Shown here piece after piece: positions 5,676 through 5,923 of a DNA stretch of 5,923 bases. The notes under the pieces were generated by a model, which was not told the DNA's origin, ran no database searches, and worked only from the letters and a program-made list of their open reading frames with translations. Where the stretch lies: positions 1-5,923 of the forward strand of contig JAJZXP010000414.1 of NCBI GenBank assembly GCA_021806345.1, written 5' to 3'. The DNA is from Thermoplasmata archaeon (GTDB taxonomy: Archaea > Thermoplasmatota > Thermoplasmata > Thermoplasmatales > Thermoplasmataceae). Position 1 is the first letter of the stretch, and every line of letters starts with the position of its first letter. Made by a program: the position numbers and the translations under genes.

Positions 5676-5906
5676 CTATCTTGGAATGGTGAACTTTACA
5701 TCGCTTCCTGAAGTGTAAATATTATATTTTTCACCACAATTAGAACACACGAACCTCGATACTTCGTAAGTGGCAAAGTTCCATTGCTTAATCGGCTTGG
5801 AAAGGTTTTCTTTCTGGCAAATAGGGCACTTCATCAATGTATTAATACCAAGACTTACTTGAAAATTCCCTTCTTGGTCTCTAATTTGATTTGTAGCATC
5901 CGACAT
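5676..5906 (-). CDS. 76-residue zinc-ribbon protein
   Basis: The protein starts MSDATNQIRDQEGNFQVSLG; this polar N-terminus is probably flexible. A zinc ribbon follows, with C27-P-I-C30 and C54-S-N-C57 separated by a beta-rich loop containing W42 and Y47, and a short beta tail (DVKFTIPR). Such single-ribbon proteins are common in archaea and usually have no assigned function. An in-frame TAA directly precedes the ATG, so this is the most upstream start possible, and a GGTG lies six bases before it. An alternative start at M25 would leave only the ribbon. It is on the same strand as the restriction-modification operon, 72 bases upstream of the RHH gene, so read-through into that operon is possible, but the intervening region looks like an independent promoter. 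A nucleic-acid-binding role is plausible but unproven. Confidence 0.7.
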   Translation of the reverse strand: MSDATNQIRDQEGNFQVSLGINTLMKCPICQKENLSKPIKQWNFATYEVSRFVCSNCGEKYNIYTSGSDVKFTIPR

Positions 5907-5923
5907 TTAACACCATATCCCAG

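Overview
This window looks archaeal. Several genes have A/T-rich TATA-like boxes about 25-27 bases before their ATG and no ribosome binding site, which is typical of leaderless archaeal transcripts. Others carry a GGTGATC- or AAGGTG-type Shine-Dalgarno sequence. The remaining content is tiny zinc-ribbon proteins, a ribbon-helix-helix (RHH) protein and a SWIM-finger DDE transposase. The style and low G+C recall ammonia-oxidising Nitrososphaeria, perhaps a Nitrosocosmicus-like genome, but I cannot prove the lineage. The region reads as an accessory or defence island.

Left third (1-2031). A minus-strand gene runs off the left edge; its reading frame continues upstream of its first ATG across an in-frame TGA, so it may be a broken gene. 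Two short plus-strand genes of unknown function follow (431-637 and 742-936). Next is a minus-strand insertion-sequence transposase (966-2031). Its 3' part is intact, with zinc fingers and a DDE core, but its true N-terminus lies in another frame. A frameshift falls just before the SWIM finger, near 1903-1918.

Middle (2032-2292). A 109-base AT-rich divergent promoter region separates the transposase from a 43-residue zinc-ribbon gene on the plus strand (2141-2272). That gene converges on the end of the restriction-modification operon.

Right two thirds (2293-5906). A compact minus-strand operon, read from right to left, encodes a 52-residue RHH protein (5445-5603), a 678-residue fused nuclease plus N6-adenine methyltransferase (3387-5423) and a two-TRD specificity subunit (2293-3387). 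The last two genes overlap by one base. No separate HsdR gene is present. The methyltransferase carries an HsdR-type PD...ExK nuclease-like N-terminus, so the pair resembles the two-subunit BcgI-type (type IIB) architecture more than a classical three-gene type I system. The RHH protein lies in the same frame as the methyltransferase and is a natural candidate regulator, with palindromic sites just upstream of it. A 76-residue zinc-ribbon gene (5676-5906) lies upstream on the same strand.

The most interesting material is the archaeal BcgI-like cassette with its small RHH leader gene, the odd start of the methyltransferase, and a 10-bp palindrome shared by the RHH and 43-residue zinc-ribbon promoters.
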